64,000 bases of DNA from Leptospira kanakyensis (lineage in GTDB: Bacteria; Spirochaetota; Leptospiria; Leptospirales; Leptospiraceae), in contig NZ_RQFG01000010.1 in NCBI RefSeq assembly GCF_004769235.1, positions 186,001 through 250,000 of the forward strand. The letters are read 5' to 3'. Made by a program: the position numbers and the translations under genes. The notes under the pieces were generated by a model, which was given only the letters and a program-made list of their open reading frames with translations, was not told the DNA's origin and did no database searches. Shown here piece by piece: positions 35,744-45,956 of the stretch (position 1 is the first letter of the stretch; the number at the start of each line of letters is the position of its first letter).

Positions 35744-36877
35744 ATGCGACCAATGGATCAAATCACAGGAAAAGAACAAAAACACCATGTGATATTACAC
35801 TATCTTATGAATCAGGAAATGAAGGCGAACTGGAATGGACAAGTCCAGTCTATGACCGTAACACAGGAATTACCCGGTGGTGAGGAGATAGTGGTCGATT
35901 GGAATGAAGTGTGGCCCCTCCAACAAGGATCCAGTTTTATTCTTTCTAAACTTTTGGCTCGGTATTTAGAACTTCATTGCACTTTTGTCAAACAAATTGC
36001 ACCTCACAAAATCCAACTCCATGTAGACAAAGTTCTCATCGCAAAAAAAGAAAGATTAAACCCACGTTTTACGATCTCTGAAGATGGACTTGTGAATGTT
36101 ACCAACATTGTTAGTTCCAAAACCATCATCGAAGCCAATATGTTCAACATTCCTACCCTCGTTCGAGTCAACTTCGAAGATTACCGCAAACGAATGATGG
36201 TTCGGTCTGGGGAAGCAGGCACTATGGATATTTTTAAGTCAGGAATGGAAAGGAAATTTGAAGTAGTTAAATCTACACAAAAAATTCTTTTTATTAAAGA
36301 TGCCACAAATCCTGAAAGTTACCGTTCGGATGAAGAAGGATTCATCAACTATGAAGACGAAATTGATGACCATGTGGAAAAACTAGCAATGGCTTCAAAA
36401 GATAAAAAGATAAAGTCAGAACTCATCCTTCCCATTCTTTATAAAAATGAACTAGAAGAAATTATTCCAATTGGTTATTACGCACTCCAAACCAAAGACA
36501 ATGCCATCACCGACGAAGATTTGAAATATTACCAAACACAAATTGCTGAGATGATCGAAAGGATCAAAGACGCCAACTTAATGACCACGGTGGAAAAATT
36601 TCCAGTATTGGATTTATCTGCCACTGGACTAAAAATTCGAATCACTAACAGTAATTTGGTGGAAACACTTCCAAAACAAAAAGGAATTTTGTTAGAATTG
36701 GTTTTTAAACTCCAAACACCGTTTCGTTTTTTCGGGAAAATTGCTTGGGCTTACAAAGAGGCCTCTGGCGATTTACTTGTCGGAATTGAATTTTCCGGAA
36801 AACGTACATATGCGGAAAAAGTTCGTTTCGAAGAAAATATCGAAATCATTAAAAACAATGGAAAAACCGCTGCTTAA
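35744..36877 (+). CDS. DUF1577-type protein with C-terminal PilZ-like domain
   Basis: About 377 residues from the ATG at 35744 (the frame is open for 31 further codons to a TTG, but the ATG matches MRPMDQITGKEQKHHVI, a good domain start). Proteins of this kind are common in Leptospira. The C-terminal 110 residues (FPVLDLSATGLKIRI; LLVGIEFSGK) have the DxSxxG and GxxF features of a PilZ domain, but the N-terminal RxxxR part of c-di-GMP binding is not obvious. A middle segment (about 190-280) may be a degenerate GAF-like region. A role in c-di-GMP signalling is a family-level inference. Confidence 0.7.
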   Translation: MRPMDQITGKEQKHHVILHYLMNQEMKANWNGQVQSMTVTQELPGGEEIVVDWNEVWPLQQGSSFILSKLLARYLELHCTFVKQIAPHKIQLHVDKVLIAKKERLNPRFTISEDGLVNVTNIVSSKTIIEANMFNIPTLVRVNFEDYRKRMMVRSGEAGTMDIFKSGMERKFEVVKSTQKILFIKDATNPESYRSDEEGFINYEDEIDDHVEKLAMASKDKKIKSELILPILYKNELEEIIPIGYYALQTKDNAITDEDLKYYQTQIAEMIERIKDANLMTTVEKFPVLDLSATGLKIRITNSNLVETLPKQKGILLELVFKLQTPFRFFGKIAWAYKEASGDLLVGIEFSGKRTYAEKVRFEENIEIIKNNGKTAA

Positions 36878-36879
36878 AC

Positions 36880-37194
36880 TTAGCGGGTTTCCAATTTAAT
36901 TGTTTTTGTGATTTTAGGTATCTCATAAGCACAAATGTAGTATAACATCTTTAAGTCGATGTAGTCGTAAGCCCGAGCCAAATCCTTTTGCCATAAACTA
37001 TCAATTTTATCCCAAGGTAGGTCGGGGTATTTTTGTTTTTCCACTGACGGAATTTTTAAAGATTCGGCTTGGATGTAACGGAGCATTTCTTCTGCAAAAA
37101 AACTATCGTGTTCTCCCTCTTTGAATTCTTGGATCTGGTTTCTAAAAAGAAAGGCTTCCAACTCCCGACAGTAAAAAATAAACTCATGGAACAT
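36880..37194 (-). CDS. HepT-like (DUF86) protein without RX4HXY motif
   Basis: A 104-residue all-helical protein resembling HepT nucleases: SLKIPSVEKQKYPDLPWDKI followed by SLWQKDLARAYDYIDLKMLYYI matches the HepT pattern in which PWxxIxxLRNxLVHxYxxID carries the catalytic RX4HXY. Here the Arg is Gln and the His is Arg (QX4RXY), so ribonuclease or AMPylation-acceptor activity as described for HepT-MntA pairs is unlikely unless other residues serve. No mntA-like nucleotidyltransferase gene is next to it. It may be a retired toxin or a scaffold protein. Confidence 0.6.
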   Translation of the reverse strand: MFHEFIFYCRELEAFLFRNQIQEFKEGEHDSFFAEEMLRYIQAESLKIPSVEKQKYPDLPWDKIDSLWQKDLARAYDYIDLKMLYYICAYEIPKITKTIKLETR

Positions 37195-37278
37195 ATGGTG
37201 ATTCTAAAATGGGATACCCGTGAGGACAGTTTTTTTCATTGGCAAAGGAATCCAAATCTTGGATACTTTCACTAACGT

Positions 37279-37668
37279 ATGAAGACTCTCATCCAATCTG
37301 CCTTATTTTTCCTCTTCGTTTTGGTTTCCCCCGTCCTGTCAGCAGAAAAGGATTTTCAAATCATCGATCTTGTCGTGGGAAAAGGAGAAGAAGCATTTTC
37401 CGGTTCTTACGTGACAGTTCACTACGTAGGCAAACTCACCAACGGAACCAAGTTTGATAGTTCACGTGACCGCAACCGTCCTTTCGAATTCAACTTAGGT
37501 GCTGGGGAAGTGGTCAAAGGTTGGGACAAAGGAATCAAAGGAATGCGAGTCGGTGGCAAACGCAAACTCATCATCCCACCAGAACTAGGATACGGAAGTA
37601 AAACCGTCGGAAGCATTCCTGCAAACTCCACCCTCGTTTTTGAAGTGGAACTTTTAAAAATTTATTAA
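37279..37668 (+). CDS. Secreted FKBP-type peptidyl-prolyl isomerase
   Basis: A 129-residue periplasmic protein with a cleavable signal peptide (ending VLSAEK) and a complete FKBP domain: VTVHYVGKLTNGTKFDSS (about 45-62), GAGEVVKGWDKGIKGM, LIIPPELGYG and PANSTLVFEVELL. It should catalyse cis-trans isomerisation of Xaa-Pro bonds in exported proteins. It is monocistronic by position; the HepT-like gene diverges from it 84 bases upstream. Confidence 0.93.
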   Translation: MKTLIQSALFFLFVLVSPVLSAEKDFQIIDLVVGKGEEAFSGSYVTVHYVGKLTNGTKFDSSRDRNRPFEFNLGAGEVVKGWDKGIKGMRVGGKRKLIIPPELGYGSKTVGSIPANSTLVFEVELLKIY

Positions 37669-37764
37669 TCAATAAATTTCGGATTTGTACGTAAGGGAGA
37701 ATATGACACTTCCTATTCACGAATTTCTTGACAAAGTTCAGAATGGTTCTAGATTGTTTGGACT

Positions 37765-38679
37765 ATGGAAATTTCAACCTTGCGTATCCCTGCCCTCCTC
37801 CTAATACTCGGACTCTCTTTCTCTCATTGTAAAACAAAATCAGATTCTGATGAAGAAATGTTACTCTTGTTAGCTGTGGCTGCATCGAAAGTTTGTGCCA
37901 ATTCTTCTTTTACGGGAACCACTGTTGTCAACTCCACGGCAACACTTGATACAAATACAGATTGTATCACTGGGATGACTTCTTCCATGTCTGCAGATCT
38001 TCCCGCTTGGATTCGCAATAACTTTAAATGTTCCGTAGGTTCCGTTTCTGGTTCCAACTATGTATTCCGCTCTCAAAACATTCCAAATAACAAAAGTTTT
38101 TATTTTGGATCTTCTTCACCAATGTATGTAGCCCTTGCTGGTGGCCAAAAATCTGCTGGAAACAACCAAATTTCCTCCCAGTGTTTGGTTTACACTATCC
38201 CTAGTTCTCCTGCAGCAAAATCAGGAACACTCGTCGGAACTCAAAGTGGATATGCATCTGTAGGAATTACAGTGAATGGACTTGCGATCTTCAACAATGC
38301 CGCAGCTCCTGGCGATACACTGGCAACAGAAGCCCAAACATTTGATACATTCAATGGCCACCCACAAAGCTCTGGCGTTTACCACCACCACTCCCAACCT
38401 CTCAATATAACAAATAACGACTCTAAGTTGATAGGTATGTTAATCGATGGTTTTCCCGTGTATGGATTGAATTGTGATAATGCCACTGCCGCAACAGGTG
38501 ACGACGGGGCTCCAGGAACAGTTGGACCAGCTCTTGATTCCAACCATGGTCATACAGCAAACACAGTTCTATTCCCAAGTGGAATCTATCACTACCATTT
38601 TGCTAGTGATGCCACTGCAGGAATAAATACTTTGATTGGTTCAAATTTTCATGGAACACCAGGGACAGTTTCTAACTAA
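37765..38679 (+). CDS. YHYH-domain lipoprotein
   Basis: A 304-residue lipoprotein (LSFSHC lipid Cys about 22). The C-terminal half contains the YHYH protein signature: GVYHHHSQPLNI, MLIDGFPVYG and GIYHYHFASD, a His-rich arrangement that may bind metal. The N-terminal part has several Cys residues (for example CANSS, DTNCITG in separate places) that could form disulfides. It is followed at 8 bases by a MORN-repeat lipoprotein and then a SCO-like copper chaperone lipoprotein, so a metal-related role in the envelope is plausible but unproven. Confidence 0.82.
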   Translation: MEISTLRIPALLLILGLSFSHCKTKSDSDEEMLLLLAVAASKVCANSSFTGTTVVNSTATLDTNTDCITGMTSSMSADLPAWIRNNFKCSVGSVSGSNYVFRSQNIPNNKSFYFGSSSPMYVALAGGQKSAGNNQISSQCLVYTIPSSPAAKSGTLVGTQSGYASVGITVNGLAIFNNAAAPGDTLATEAQTFDTFNGHPQSSGVYHHHSQPLNITNNDSKLIGMLIDGFPVYGLNCDNATAATGDDGAPGTVGPALDSNHGHTANTVLFPSGIYHYHFASDATAGINTLIGSNFHGTPGTVSN

Positions 38680-38686
38680 TTAAAAA

Positions 38687-39244
38687 TTGTTTCGAACTCT
38701 CTCTCTTACTTTTTGTTTATGGTATCTTGTCTCTTGTTCTCCACTCCGTGTGGAAGCAGGAGACAACGGGCTTTCCGAAGATCCAAACCACTTCCTGCTT
38801 TTCCAAGGAAAACCGCTAACAGGAATCCTCGTTCAAAAAAATCCCATTCTTTTAGAGATCTATGAAACCGAATATTATAAGGGGATTCCTCACGGTCGTT
38901 ATACGATAACAAAAGAAAATGGAACCTTAATCGAAGAAAGAAACACTCGGTATGGACAAAAACACGGAAAACAAATCAGTTATTTTGAAAATGGAAAAAT
39001 AAGACAAAAATCTGAATTTGATAATGGTAAACCCATCGGTGAGTATGTTGATTATTTTGACAACGAACAGATGGCCACCTACCAAACATTCTATGATTCA
39101 GGAAAACCCAAGGTTTCAAAAAAATGGAACCGCAGAGGGCAAATCTACTTAAACCATGTTTTTATGGAAACTGGTGAAAGTTTCGGAAGGCCAGGAAGTA
39201 AACTTTGTGAACCAATCCCCGAGGCAAAAGAAACACCTCAATGA
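38687..39244 (+). CDS. MORN-repeat (YwqK-like) lipoprotein
   Basis: A 185-residue protein that starts with TTG and immediately gives a lipoprotein signal (WYLVSC). The rest carries about four short MORN-like repeats (GIPHGRYTIT, GQKHGKQISYF, GKPIGEYVDYF, then a less regular one), as in proteins annotated YwqK-family antitoxin or MORN proteins in many bacteria. No cognate toxin is nearby. It lies in an operon with the YHYH lipoprotein upstream and the SCO lipoprotein downstream (ATGA overlap). Confidence 0.75.
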   Translation: MFRTLSLTFCLWYLVSCSPLRVEAGDNGLSEDPNHFLLFQGKPLTGILVQKNPILLEIYETEYYKGIPHGRYTITKENGTLIEERNTRYGQKHGKQISYFENGKIRQKSEFDNGKPIGEYVDYFDNEQMATYQTFYDSGKPKVSKKWNRRGQIYLNHVFMETGESFGRPGSKLCEPIPEAKETPQ

Positions 39245-39984
39245 ATTCTCTGTTTATGAATCCAAACATTCAGATGCAAACTCTTCGAAAAAAAATCCAA
39301 CAAACACTTCGATATAGATTTTCTCCTTCCATTCTAATTTTATTTTTTTGTACACTTTGTTTGTTAAATACAAATTGTAAAAAAGCGGAACAATCCCCCG
39401 ACCCCAGTGTCCTTCCTTATTTTTCAGGGAAAGATTTTGATCCTGTATGGACGGAAAATCCAGAAAACGATAAAAACTTAAAAAAAGTTCCAGATTCCTT
39501 CGAGTTAACAGAACATACTGGAAAACAAATATTTCCTAAAGATTGGGCACCAAGCGAACATTTGGTGGTATTTTTTTATGCCACTTGTCGCGGGATTTGC
39601 CCCTTAATCACTAGAAATCTAATCCAAATAGAACCAAATTTTTCTGAATTTCCAAATCTCAAAATTTTTTCTATTTCGATTCATTCGAAAAAAGATACTG
39701 TTCCTGTTTTACAAAACTATAGAAAAACCTATCAGATCAAAAACCCAAATTGGAGTTTTTTTACAGGGAAAGAAACGGAAATTGAAAATTTTGCCAAGGA
39801 AACTTGTGGTGCTGAAATGGAAGGATTTTCTGTAGAACGTGGGAAGTATGAGTTTGTTCATACAGAGAATATTTTTTTATTTGATAAAGATAGATATCTA
39901 CGTGGGATCTATCGGGCGAAAGGTACGGGCGATATACAAAGGTTAGTGGAAGATTTAAAAAAACTAAGACAAAAAATCAATTGA
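39241..39984 (+). CDS. SCO1/SenC-type lipoprotein
   Basis: A 247-residue lipoprotein (lipid Cys46 in LLNTNC) with a thioredoxin-like SCO domain: the copper-binding CRGIC (Cys116, Cys120) and the distal His in EFVHTENIFLF. SCO proteins help insert copper into the CuA site of cytochrome oxidase or act in redox control. The N-terminal extension before the hydrophobic core is long, so an internal start is possible; the ATGA overlap with the upstream gene supports the first ATG. A hairpin follows directly after the stop. Confidence 0.88.
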   Translation: MNSLFMNPNIQMQTLRKKIQQTLRYRFSPSILILFFCTLCLLNTNCKKAEQSPDPSVLPYFSGKDFDPVWTENPENDKNLKKVPDSFELTEHTGKQIFPKDWAPSEHLVVFFYATCRGICPLITRNLIQIEPNFSEFPNLKIFSISIHSKKDTVPVLQNYRKTYQIKNPNWSFFTGKETEIENFAKETCGAEMEGFSVERGKYEFVHTENIFLFDKDRYLRGIYRAKGTGDIQRLVEDLKKLRQKIN

Positions 39985-40010
39985 TCTAAGGATTTTTTAG
40001 AATCCTTAGA
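39985..40010. terminator. Hairpin terminator after the SCO gene
   Basis: TCTAAGGATT and AATCCTTAGA are exact complements (39985-39994 and 40001-40010) with a six-base loop, beginning directly after the TGA stop. The tail is weak in T, so it may act with the convergent ABC permease end 47 bases later as a two-way terminator. Confidence 0.55.
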
Positions 40011-40057
40011 TGGTTCAAATGAACAGGATAGGAGTTGGATTCCTTATTGTTTCAGAC

Positions 40058-40819
40058 TTAGTTTTTGATTTTATATCCCGTTCGAAAGATAAGCCAAGTC
40101 ACAGTCAAACAAACTGTCAAAAACACAAGGATCATCGAAATACTGACAGAAAGTGCTACATCTGCCCTTTCAAAAAAACTGTATCGAAACCCACTCACTA
40201 AATACAAAACTGGATTAAACATACTTAATTTTTGCCAGAACGGTGGTAACATCTGGATGGAATAAAAACTTCCTCCAAGGAAAACAAGAGGAGTGATGAC
40301 AAGCATGGGAATCATTTGGAGTTTTTCAAAACTATCCGCCCAAATTCCTATCACAAATCCAAACAAACTAAAACTAATACAAGTTAGCACTAGAAAAAAT
40401 ACCATTAGGATGGGGTGATCAATGCGGATAGGAACAAAAAACGATGCTGTGATGAGCATAAGCACACCGAGCATAAGTGATTTTGTGGCCGCAGCGCCCA
40501 CATAACCAATCACAACTTCCCACATGGTAACCGGTGCCGAAAGGATTTCATAAATGGATCCATTGAACTTAGGAAAATAAATTCCAAAAGAAGCATTGGA
40601 TATACTTTCTGTGAGTAGAGACAACATCACAAGACCGGGAACAATGAAACTTCCGTAATGGATTCCATCTATCTCTTGGATTTTTGATCCAATGGCCGAT
40701 CCAAATACGATAAAGTATAAAGAAGTCGAAAGCACAGGCGAGGCAATACTTTGTAATAGTGTACGAAAGGTTCTTGCCATTTCGAATCGATAAATAGACG
40801 TGATTGCGTAAAAATTCAT
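40058..40819 (-). CDS. ABC-2 type transporter permease (YadH-like)
   Basis: A 253-residue integral membrane protein with six predicted helices and the ABC-2 features [34 protein letters not shown] and [14 protein letters not shown]. It is closest in layout and length to E. coli YadH. It starts inside the end of the ATP-binding gene (ATGA overlap), so permease and ATPase form one exporter of unknown substrate. Confidence 0.88.
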   Translation of the reverse strand: MNFYAITSIYRFEMARTFRTLLQSIASPVLSTSLYFIVFGSAIGSKIQEIDGIHYGSFIVPGLVMLSLLTESISNASFGIYFPKFNGSIYEILSAPVTMWEVVIGYVGAAATKSLMLGVLMLITASFFVPIRIDHPILMVFFLVLTCISFSLFGFVIGIWADSFEKLQMIPMLVITPLVFLGGSFYSIQMLPPFWQKLSMFNPVLYLVSGFRYSFFERADVALSVSISMILVFLTVCLTVTWLIFRTGYKIKN

Positions 40820-41742
40820 ACAGCCTCCTGTAACAATTGGACAAAGATTTCTTCTAATGAACTTTGTTTTGTACTCAAATCACTAAATTGGATTTTTAAT
40901 TTTTTCAAATCATCCAGAAGTTTGGTGATGTGGCTACTATCATCAGAGCGGTCATAAGTAAACACTAGGGCAGAATTTTGATCCACAAGTTCCAATGTAT
41001 ATTTGGCTAATGACTTAGGAATGAGTTTTAGACTTTTTTTCAGTTCAATCCGAAGTTGTTTGGTTCCGAGTTGTTTCATAAGACGATCTTTGTTTTCAGT
41101 AAGAAAAATCTCACCTTTCCTGATCACAGAAATTCGGTCGGCGATGGATTCCGCTTCTTCAATATAGTGAGTGGTAAGGATGATGGTCACTCCATTTTTC
41201 CTAAGAGATTCTACAATCTTCCACATATCCTTACGTAGTTCCACGTCCACACCGGCACTCGGTTCATCTAAAAATAGGATTTTTGGTTCGTGTGACAATG
41301 CTTTGGCGATTAAAACTCTTCGTTTCATCCCACCTGACAAAGTCATTATCCTTTGGTCTTTTTTGTCCCAAAGGGAAAGAGATTTTAAAACTTCTTCGAT
41401 GTATTTTGGGTTGGCAGGTTTCCCATAGAGGCCGCGAGTAAAAGATACACTGGCCCAAACCGTTTCAAAGGCATGGACACTGAGTTCCTGGGGAACAAGT
41501 CCAATGAGAGATCTTGTTTTTTTAAAATCTCCAATGATGTCAAATCCGGATACAGTCACCTCACCACCGCTTGGTGACACAATTCCACAAATCAAATTGA
41601 TTAACGTGGTTTTTCCTGCTCCATTGGGGCCAAGAAGAGCATGGATTTCGCCTTCCTTTACTTCCCAATTTACATCCTTTAGTGCTTGGAATCCATTGTC
41701 ATAAGACTTGGAAACTTGTTTCAGAGTGAGGATCGATTTCAA
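40816..41742 (-). CDS. ABC transporter ATP-binding protein (YadG-like)
   Basis: A 308-residue ABC ATPase: Walker [11 protein letters not shown]-loop VPQE, signature LSGGMKRR, Walker [13 protein letters not shown] and switch His TTHYIEEAE. The length, the signature and the C-terminal extension match E. coli YadG. It powers the permease encoded next to it at 40058-40819. Its ATG overlaps the stop of the ABC-F gene (ATGA), so all three genes are co-transcribed. Confidence 0.9.
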   Translation of the reverse strand: MKSILTLKQVSKSYDNGFQALKDVNWEVKEGEIHALLGPNGAGKTTLINLICGIVSPSGGEVTVSGFDIIGDFKKTRSLIGLVPQELSVHAFETVWASVSFTRGLYGKPANPKYIEEVLKSLSLWDKKDQRIMTLSGGMKRRVLIAKALSHEPKILFLDEPSAGVDVELRKDMWKIVESLRKNGVTIILTTHYIEEAESIADRISVIRKGEIFLTENKDRLMKQLGTKQLRIELKKSLKLIPKSLAKYTLELVDQNSALVFTYDRSDDSSHITKLLDDLKKLKIQFSDLSTKQSSLEEIFVQLLQEAV

Positions 41743-43235
41743 ACGGTTTCATCCTTCCAGCCAATGTCTTTCAGGAAGTCGTCATAACCCCCGTCATAAA
41801 CAAAAACTCGGTCATCATCGAATACAATTAGTTTTGTGGCCACAGCACGCAAGTGCATTTCGTTGTGTGTGACCATAATCACGGAACCGTCAAAGTTATC
41901 GATGGCTTCAATGAGTGAGTCACAAGACTGCATATCCAAGTGGTTTGTCGGTTCATCCAAATACAACAAATGGCAAGGTGTGACCAAAATTTTTCCAAGT
42001 AACACCCGGCTCTTTTCTCCCCCTGAGAGAACCTTAATCTTTTTTAAGGCCAAGTCTTCGGAAAACATAAGTCCTCCGGCAATGTTCCTTGCCTTCCCTT
42101 CCGAACAATTGGAATCCGCACTCATGATCTCTTGGACAACGGTATTACTTTCGTTCATGTTCAGTTTGTTGGTTTGGCCAAAGTATCCTTCTTTTAAAAT
42201 TGGATGTTTTTTGACAGCACCTGAAACTGGGGTTAACTCTCCTGCAATTAACTTTAGTAAAGTAGACTTTCCTTTCCCGTTTTTCCCTATGATACAAATA
42301 CGATCTTCTGGCCCTACACTGATAGAAAAGTTTTCAAATAAGTTGGGAGTTTTTTTATCATAAGAAAAGGAAATCTCATCAACACTTAACATCTGATTTG
42401 CGGAGAATGGAGCACTGTTAAAATACAGTTCCATATCTTCAATGGTGTCGAGTGCTTTCATCTCCCCTTGTTTTTCTAATCTTTTGACACGAGATTGGGT
42501 ACGACTTGCAAAACTTGCTTTTGCTTTGAACTTGGCGATAAAGATCTCTTCTTGTTTGCGTTTTTTCGCTTCATTCAGCCTAGTTTTTTCATAGATCTCT
42601 TCTGCTTGGTTGATCTGTGTGTATAACTTTTCCGTATCACCTTGGACTTTGATGGCTTTCGTTCTGTGAATTGCAACGGTATGTGTTACAACACTATCCA
42701 TAAAACTTCTATCGTGAGTGATGAGGATGATTTCCCCTTCCCATTCCCGAAGAAATTCCTCTAACCAACGTATGGTGACAATATCCAAATAGTTGTTTGG
42801 TTCATCGAGTATCAACATATCCGGAGCCGAAACAAGGAGTTTTGCCAAGTTCATTCGGATTTGGTATCCACCGGAAAATTCATCCGGGCTTCTTTCCATA
42901 TCTTTTTCTGAGAATCCAAGACCAAAAAGAATTCGTTCCACTTTCCAAGTTTCGTATTCATCCCCTTCAGGAAGGCCAAGGGCACATTCTTCCAATACAG
43001 TTGGTTTTGTGAAAACTAAATGTTGTTCCAAATGACCAATGCGGTATCCTTTAGGGATGGTGATGTTACCTGAGTCCGGCTCAGATTTTCCTAAGATGAT
43101 TTGGACAAGGGTGGATTTACCATGTCCATTGCGGCCCACAAGGCCCACTCGTTCGCCGCGATTGACGCTGAATTGTAAGTCATCAAATAAGACGTTGCCA
43201 TTAAATTGTTTGTTTAAACCAGAGATTTTAATCAT
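41739..43235 (-). CDS. ABC-F family ATPase (Uup/YbiT-like)
   Basis: A 498-residue soluble protein with two ABC domains and no membrane segment. Walker A sites are GRNGHGKST and GKNGKGKST; signatures are FSGGYQIR and LSGGEKSR; Walker B regions are [10 protein letters not shown] and [10 protein letters not shown]. The linker (about 230-290) is the charged ABC-F interdomain arm. ABC-F proteins act on ribosomes; which subgroup this is cannot be set by eye. It leads the unit with the YadGH-like transporter. Confidence 0.9.
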   Translation of the reverse strand: MIKISGLNKQFNGNVLFDDLQFSVNRGERVGLVGRNGHGKSTLVQIILGKSEPDSGNITIPKGYRIGHLEQHLVFTKPTVLEECALGLPEGDEYETWKVERILFGLGFSEKDMERSPDEFSGGYQIRMNLAKLLVSAPDMLILDEPNNYLDIVTIRWLEEFLREWEGEIILITHDRSFMDSVVTHTVAIHRTKAIKVQGDTEKLYTQINQAEEIYEKTRLNEAKKRKQEEIFIAKFKAKASFASRTQSRVKRLEKQGEMKALDTIEDMELYFNSAPFSANQMLSVDEISFSYDKKTPNLFENFSISVGPEDRICIIGKNGKGKSTLLKLIAGELTPVSGAVKKHPILKEGYFGQTNKLNMNESNTVVQEIMSADSNCSEGKARNIAGGLMFSEDLALKKIKVLSGGEKSRVLLGKILVTPCHLLYLDEPTNHLDMQSCDSLIEAIDNFDGSVIMVTHNEMHLRAVATKLIVFDDDRVFVYDGGYDDFLKDIGWKDETV

Positions 43236-43425
43236 ATCATTTCCGAAGGTATTTCCTTCAAGTTAGAACCAGGATCGAAAAAGAACCGGAAACGACGAGT
43301 AGAATCGAAAAGAAATAGAGCCGGATTCGGCAGAGAAATCAAGATTCCAAAGACATAATCACAAGGAAAAACCACGTGTCAAATTATGGACTTTTTTTGG
43401 AGCTTTCAGATTCCGAAACTGTACT

Positions 43426-44166
43426 GTGCGAACTTTTCTTTTTTGTTTCCTAACTTGCCTCTGTCTCTGTACAGCGGGGGGAAACTATGCCAACGGCAAC
43501 TTACAGGTAGCCTTTGGAGCTGAAGAAAATTATCTTTTGGTACGTTCCCTTGATTCCAGCATCATCCATTTAGGAAGTCCGGAAGAAAAACAAGAATACA
43601 AAGAAATCATCGATGAGTATTTGCGATTCAAAAGCCTCCATATCCAAGGTCGGTATGGAGATGCCTATTTAGCAGTTCGTTCCACACAATCGAAACTCAT
43701 CATACTTTATGATAAAATTCTTACCAAAAATATAACGCTCGTTCGTTCTGAACTGGAATCACTGGGAAGGAAATCACGTGACAAAGAAAAAACGCAAACT
43801 CGCGCTTTTTTACGCCTGGCCCTTCGTGATGTGAGTGAAGCCGAACAGAAGTTAGTGATGGCAAGGAACACACGCCCCCTACTTTATCTATTAAAACTTC
43901 GAGAAATGTTATTTTCTCTTAAAATTTTAAAACATGCAGGGAAGTTTGTGGTATTTCTCAACTTACTACATGATGGTAAGTATATGGATTCCATTGAGTT
44001 TTCTGATTTTGATTCCATCGAATCGGAACTCATCAGAGGATTTGGGAAAGGAAACAACCCACTCCTCGCACTCCATTATGATAATTCCTTTTTACCTTTT
44101 GGTGAAGAAAGTATCTACGATAGTATGATGACAAACTACAAAGCTCCTGAAATCAAAAAAGATTAA
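43426..44166 (+). CDS. Secreted helical protein, unknown function
   Basis: A 246-residue protein starting at GTG with a signal peptide (FLFCFLTCLCLCTAGGNYA) and a mature part that looks mostly helical (EKQEYKEIIDEYLRFKSLH; the central KSRDKEKTQTRAFLRLALRD). It ends with a small polar tail. The Cys residues are confined to the signal segment, so lipidation at one of them is possible although no clean lipobox is seen. I do not recognise the family. It is divergent from the ABC-F gene with 190 bases between them, which hold no further gene. Confidence 0.65.
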   Translation: MRTFLFCFLTCLCLCTAGGNYANGNLQVAFGAEENYLLVRSLDSSIIHLGSPEEKQEYKEIIDEYLRFKSLHIQGRYGDAYLAVRSTQSKLIILYDKILTKNITLVRSELESLGRKSRDKEKTQTRAFLRLALRDVSEAEQKLVMARNTRPLLYLLKLREMLFSLKILKHAGKFVVFLNLLHDGKYMDSIEFSDFDSIESELIRGFGKGNNPLLALHYDNSFLPFGEESIYDSMMTNYKAPEIKKD

Positions 44167-44234
44167 TCCAAAGGATCAAATATCCTTCGTTATCGAATGT
44201 GATTCTGACTGATTTTTTATTTTCATATCATCAA

Positions 44235-45407
44235 TTATTTTAATTGGATGTAGTCCCGGGCACGATTTGCTTTTTCTTTAGCTTCTTCGATAGTGTTTCC
44301 AATTGCTAAACTAACACCCATTCGGCGTTTTCCGTCAATTTCCGGTTTCCCAAAAATTCGGATGTCCACTCCTTTTTGTTTTAAAGCATCCTCTAAACCA
44401 ATATAAACCGGAGAAGTTGTTTTTCCTTCCAATAGGATGGCGGAACTGGCAGCAGGTGTTTGAAAAATAAGTTCAGGGATAGGAAGTCCAAGTAATGCTC
44501 TCGCATGGAGAGAAAATTCAGAATAGTTTTGAGAGATAAGAGTGACAAGCCCTGTGTCATGTGGTCTCGGAGATACTTCGCTAAAGTAAACTTCATCACC
44601 TTTGACAAAAAGTTCGACTCCAAATATTCCCATTCCTCCAAGGCCTGTGGTGACTGCTTCTGCAATTTTTTCTGCTGCACGTAATGCAAGTTCAGTCATG
44701 GGTTGTGGCATCCACGATTCCACATAATCTCCGTTTACTTGTCTATGTCCAATGGGTGGTAAAAACTTAGTCCCACCTATATGGCGTATGGTGAGAAGAG
44801 TGATTTCAAAATCAAAAGGTATAAATTCTTCAATGATCATTTTACCTTTTCCTGTCCTCCCTCCGGTTTGTCCATACTCCCAAGCCTTTAGGATTTCGGA
44901 TTCGTTTCGAACCAAACTTTGCCCTTTTCCAGAAGAACTCATAATGGGTTTGACCACACAGGGAAACCCAATCTCTTTTACCGCTTTGGTAAAATCTACT
45001 TCTGTATCAGCAAAAAGAAAATGGGAAGTTTTGATTCCCAGTTCTTTAGAAACAAAATTACGAATCCCCTCCCGGTTCATGGTAAGGTTCACTGCTTTGG
45101 CACTAGGGATGATACAAAAACCTTCGGCTTCCAATCGAACTAATGTTTCAGTATGAATGGCTTCAATTTCAGGAACAACAAAATCAGGTTTTAACTCTCG
45201 TATGGTGGCCTCCAATTCTTTTGGATTTAACATATTGATGACACGAGATTCCTGAGCCACAAGCATGGCCGGTGCGTTTGGATAACGATCGACTGCAATG
45301 ACATGAACACCTAGGCGGTTTGCCTCGATTGCGACTTCTTTGCCAAGTTCTCCCGATCCAAGGAGTAAAAGTTTTGTTGCGTTGGGTGTAAAAGGTGTTC
45401 CGATCAT
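44235..45407 (-). CDS. purT: Formate-dependent GAR transformylase
   Basis: A 390-residue ATP-grasp enzyme that uses formate and ATP to make formylglycinamide ribonucleotide in purine synthesis. I use the internal ATG giving [20 protein letters not shown], which matches the E. coli PurT start in length; another ATG lies 27 bases upstream. Motifs: [27 protein letters not shown] (ATP-binding), [12 protein letters not shown] and [13 protein letters not shown]. The gene stands alone. Confidence 0.93.
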   Translation of the reverse strand: MIGTPFTPNATKLLLLGSGELGKEVAIEANRLGVHVIAVDRYPNAPAMLVAQESRVINMLNPKELEATIRELKPDFVVPEIEAIHTETLVRLEAEGFCIIPSAKAVNLTMNREGIRNFVSKELGIKTSHFLFADTEVDFTKAVKEIGFPCVVKPIMSSSGKGQSLVRNESEILKAWEYGQTGGRTGKGKMIIEEFIPFDFEITLLTIRHIGGTKFLPPIGHRQVNGDYVESWMPQPMTELALRAAEKIAEAVTTGLGGMGIFGVELFVKGDEVYFSEVSPRPHDTGLVTLISQNYSEFSLHARALLGLPIPELIFQTPAASSAILLEGKTTSPVYIGLEDALKQKGVDIRIFGKPEIDGKRRMGVSLAIGNTIEEAKEKANRARDYIQLK

Positions 45408-45485
45408 ATTCACAAAGATCGGGAAGTGGTCCATTCAGACAAGGAAGATTATGACCACTGAAGCGATTGGTATTTAATTTTTAAG

Positions 45486-45956
45486 TTACATTAAGTAACG
45501 TTTACCGAGTTTGTCTCTTTGGTAAATATTTGCCCCCATCCGAATGAGGAGATCTGAAATTTCGCTGAGTCCATCAAAACTATTGGCAATATGAAGTGCC
45601 GTTACCCCGCTGGGGTCAGCTGCATTGGGATCAGCTGCCGAATTAAGTAATACTTCCACTGCTTCCACATTTCCGGTTTCTGTAGCTTTGTGAATTGGAT
45701 ACAAACCCATGTTATCTGATCTATTCGGATCAAGCCCAAGAGCTAGTAATTTTTTTAAATAATAAATATCGGAAACTTCTGCAACAGCAATGCCTAGAAG
45801 TAATGGTGATTCAGATACTAAAACTTCTTTTAAGTCTTTATCCGATAATAACAAATCAAAAGTTTCTTTATCTTCTCTGCTAATGGAAGAACACAAGGTA
45901 CGTAACCTTAAGTTGGACTTGGTTTTTCCTACGAAATCAATTATGTTCTGAATCAT
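45486..45956 (-). CDS. Ankyrin-repeat protein
   Basis: A 156-residue protein with about three ankyrin repeats: LGLDPNRSDNMGLYPIHKAT, SAADPNAADPSGVTALHIAN and MGANIYQRDKLGKRYL, preceded by a helical stretch. Ankyrin repeats bind partner proteins. Its ATG overlaps the stop of the AraC-type regulator gene (ATGA), so it is probably made together with that regulator and may modulate it. Confidence 0.85.
   Translation of the reverse strand: MIQNIIDFVGKTKSNLRLRTLCSSISREDKETFDLLLSDKDLKEVLVSESPLLLGIAVAEVSDIYYLKKLLALGLDPNRSDNMGLYPIHKATETGNVEAVEVLLNSAADPNAADPSGVTALHIANSFDGLSEISDLLIRMGANIYQRDKLGKRYLM

Noticed and set aside
38687..39244. Antitoxin of a toxin-antitoxin pair (YwqK annotation)
   Set aside because: It is a lipoprotein with MORN-like repeats and no toxin gene is adjacent, so an antitoxin role is not supported.
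44171..44187. Small hairpin AAGGAT/ATCCTT after the secreted-protein gene at 43426
   Set aside because: Six-base stem with no T tract; too weak to call a terminator.
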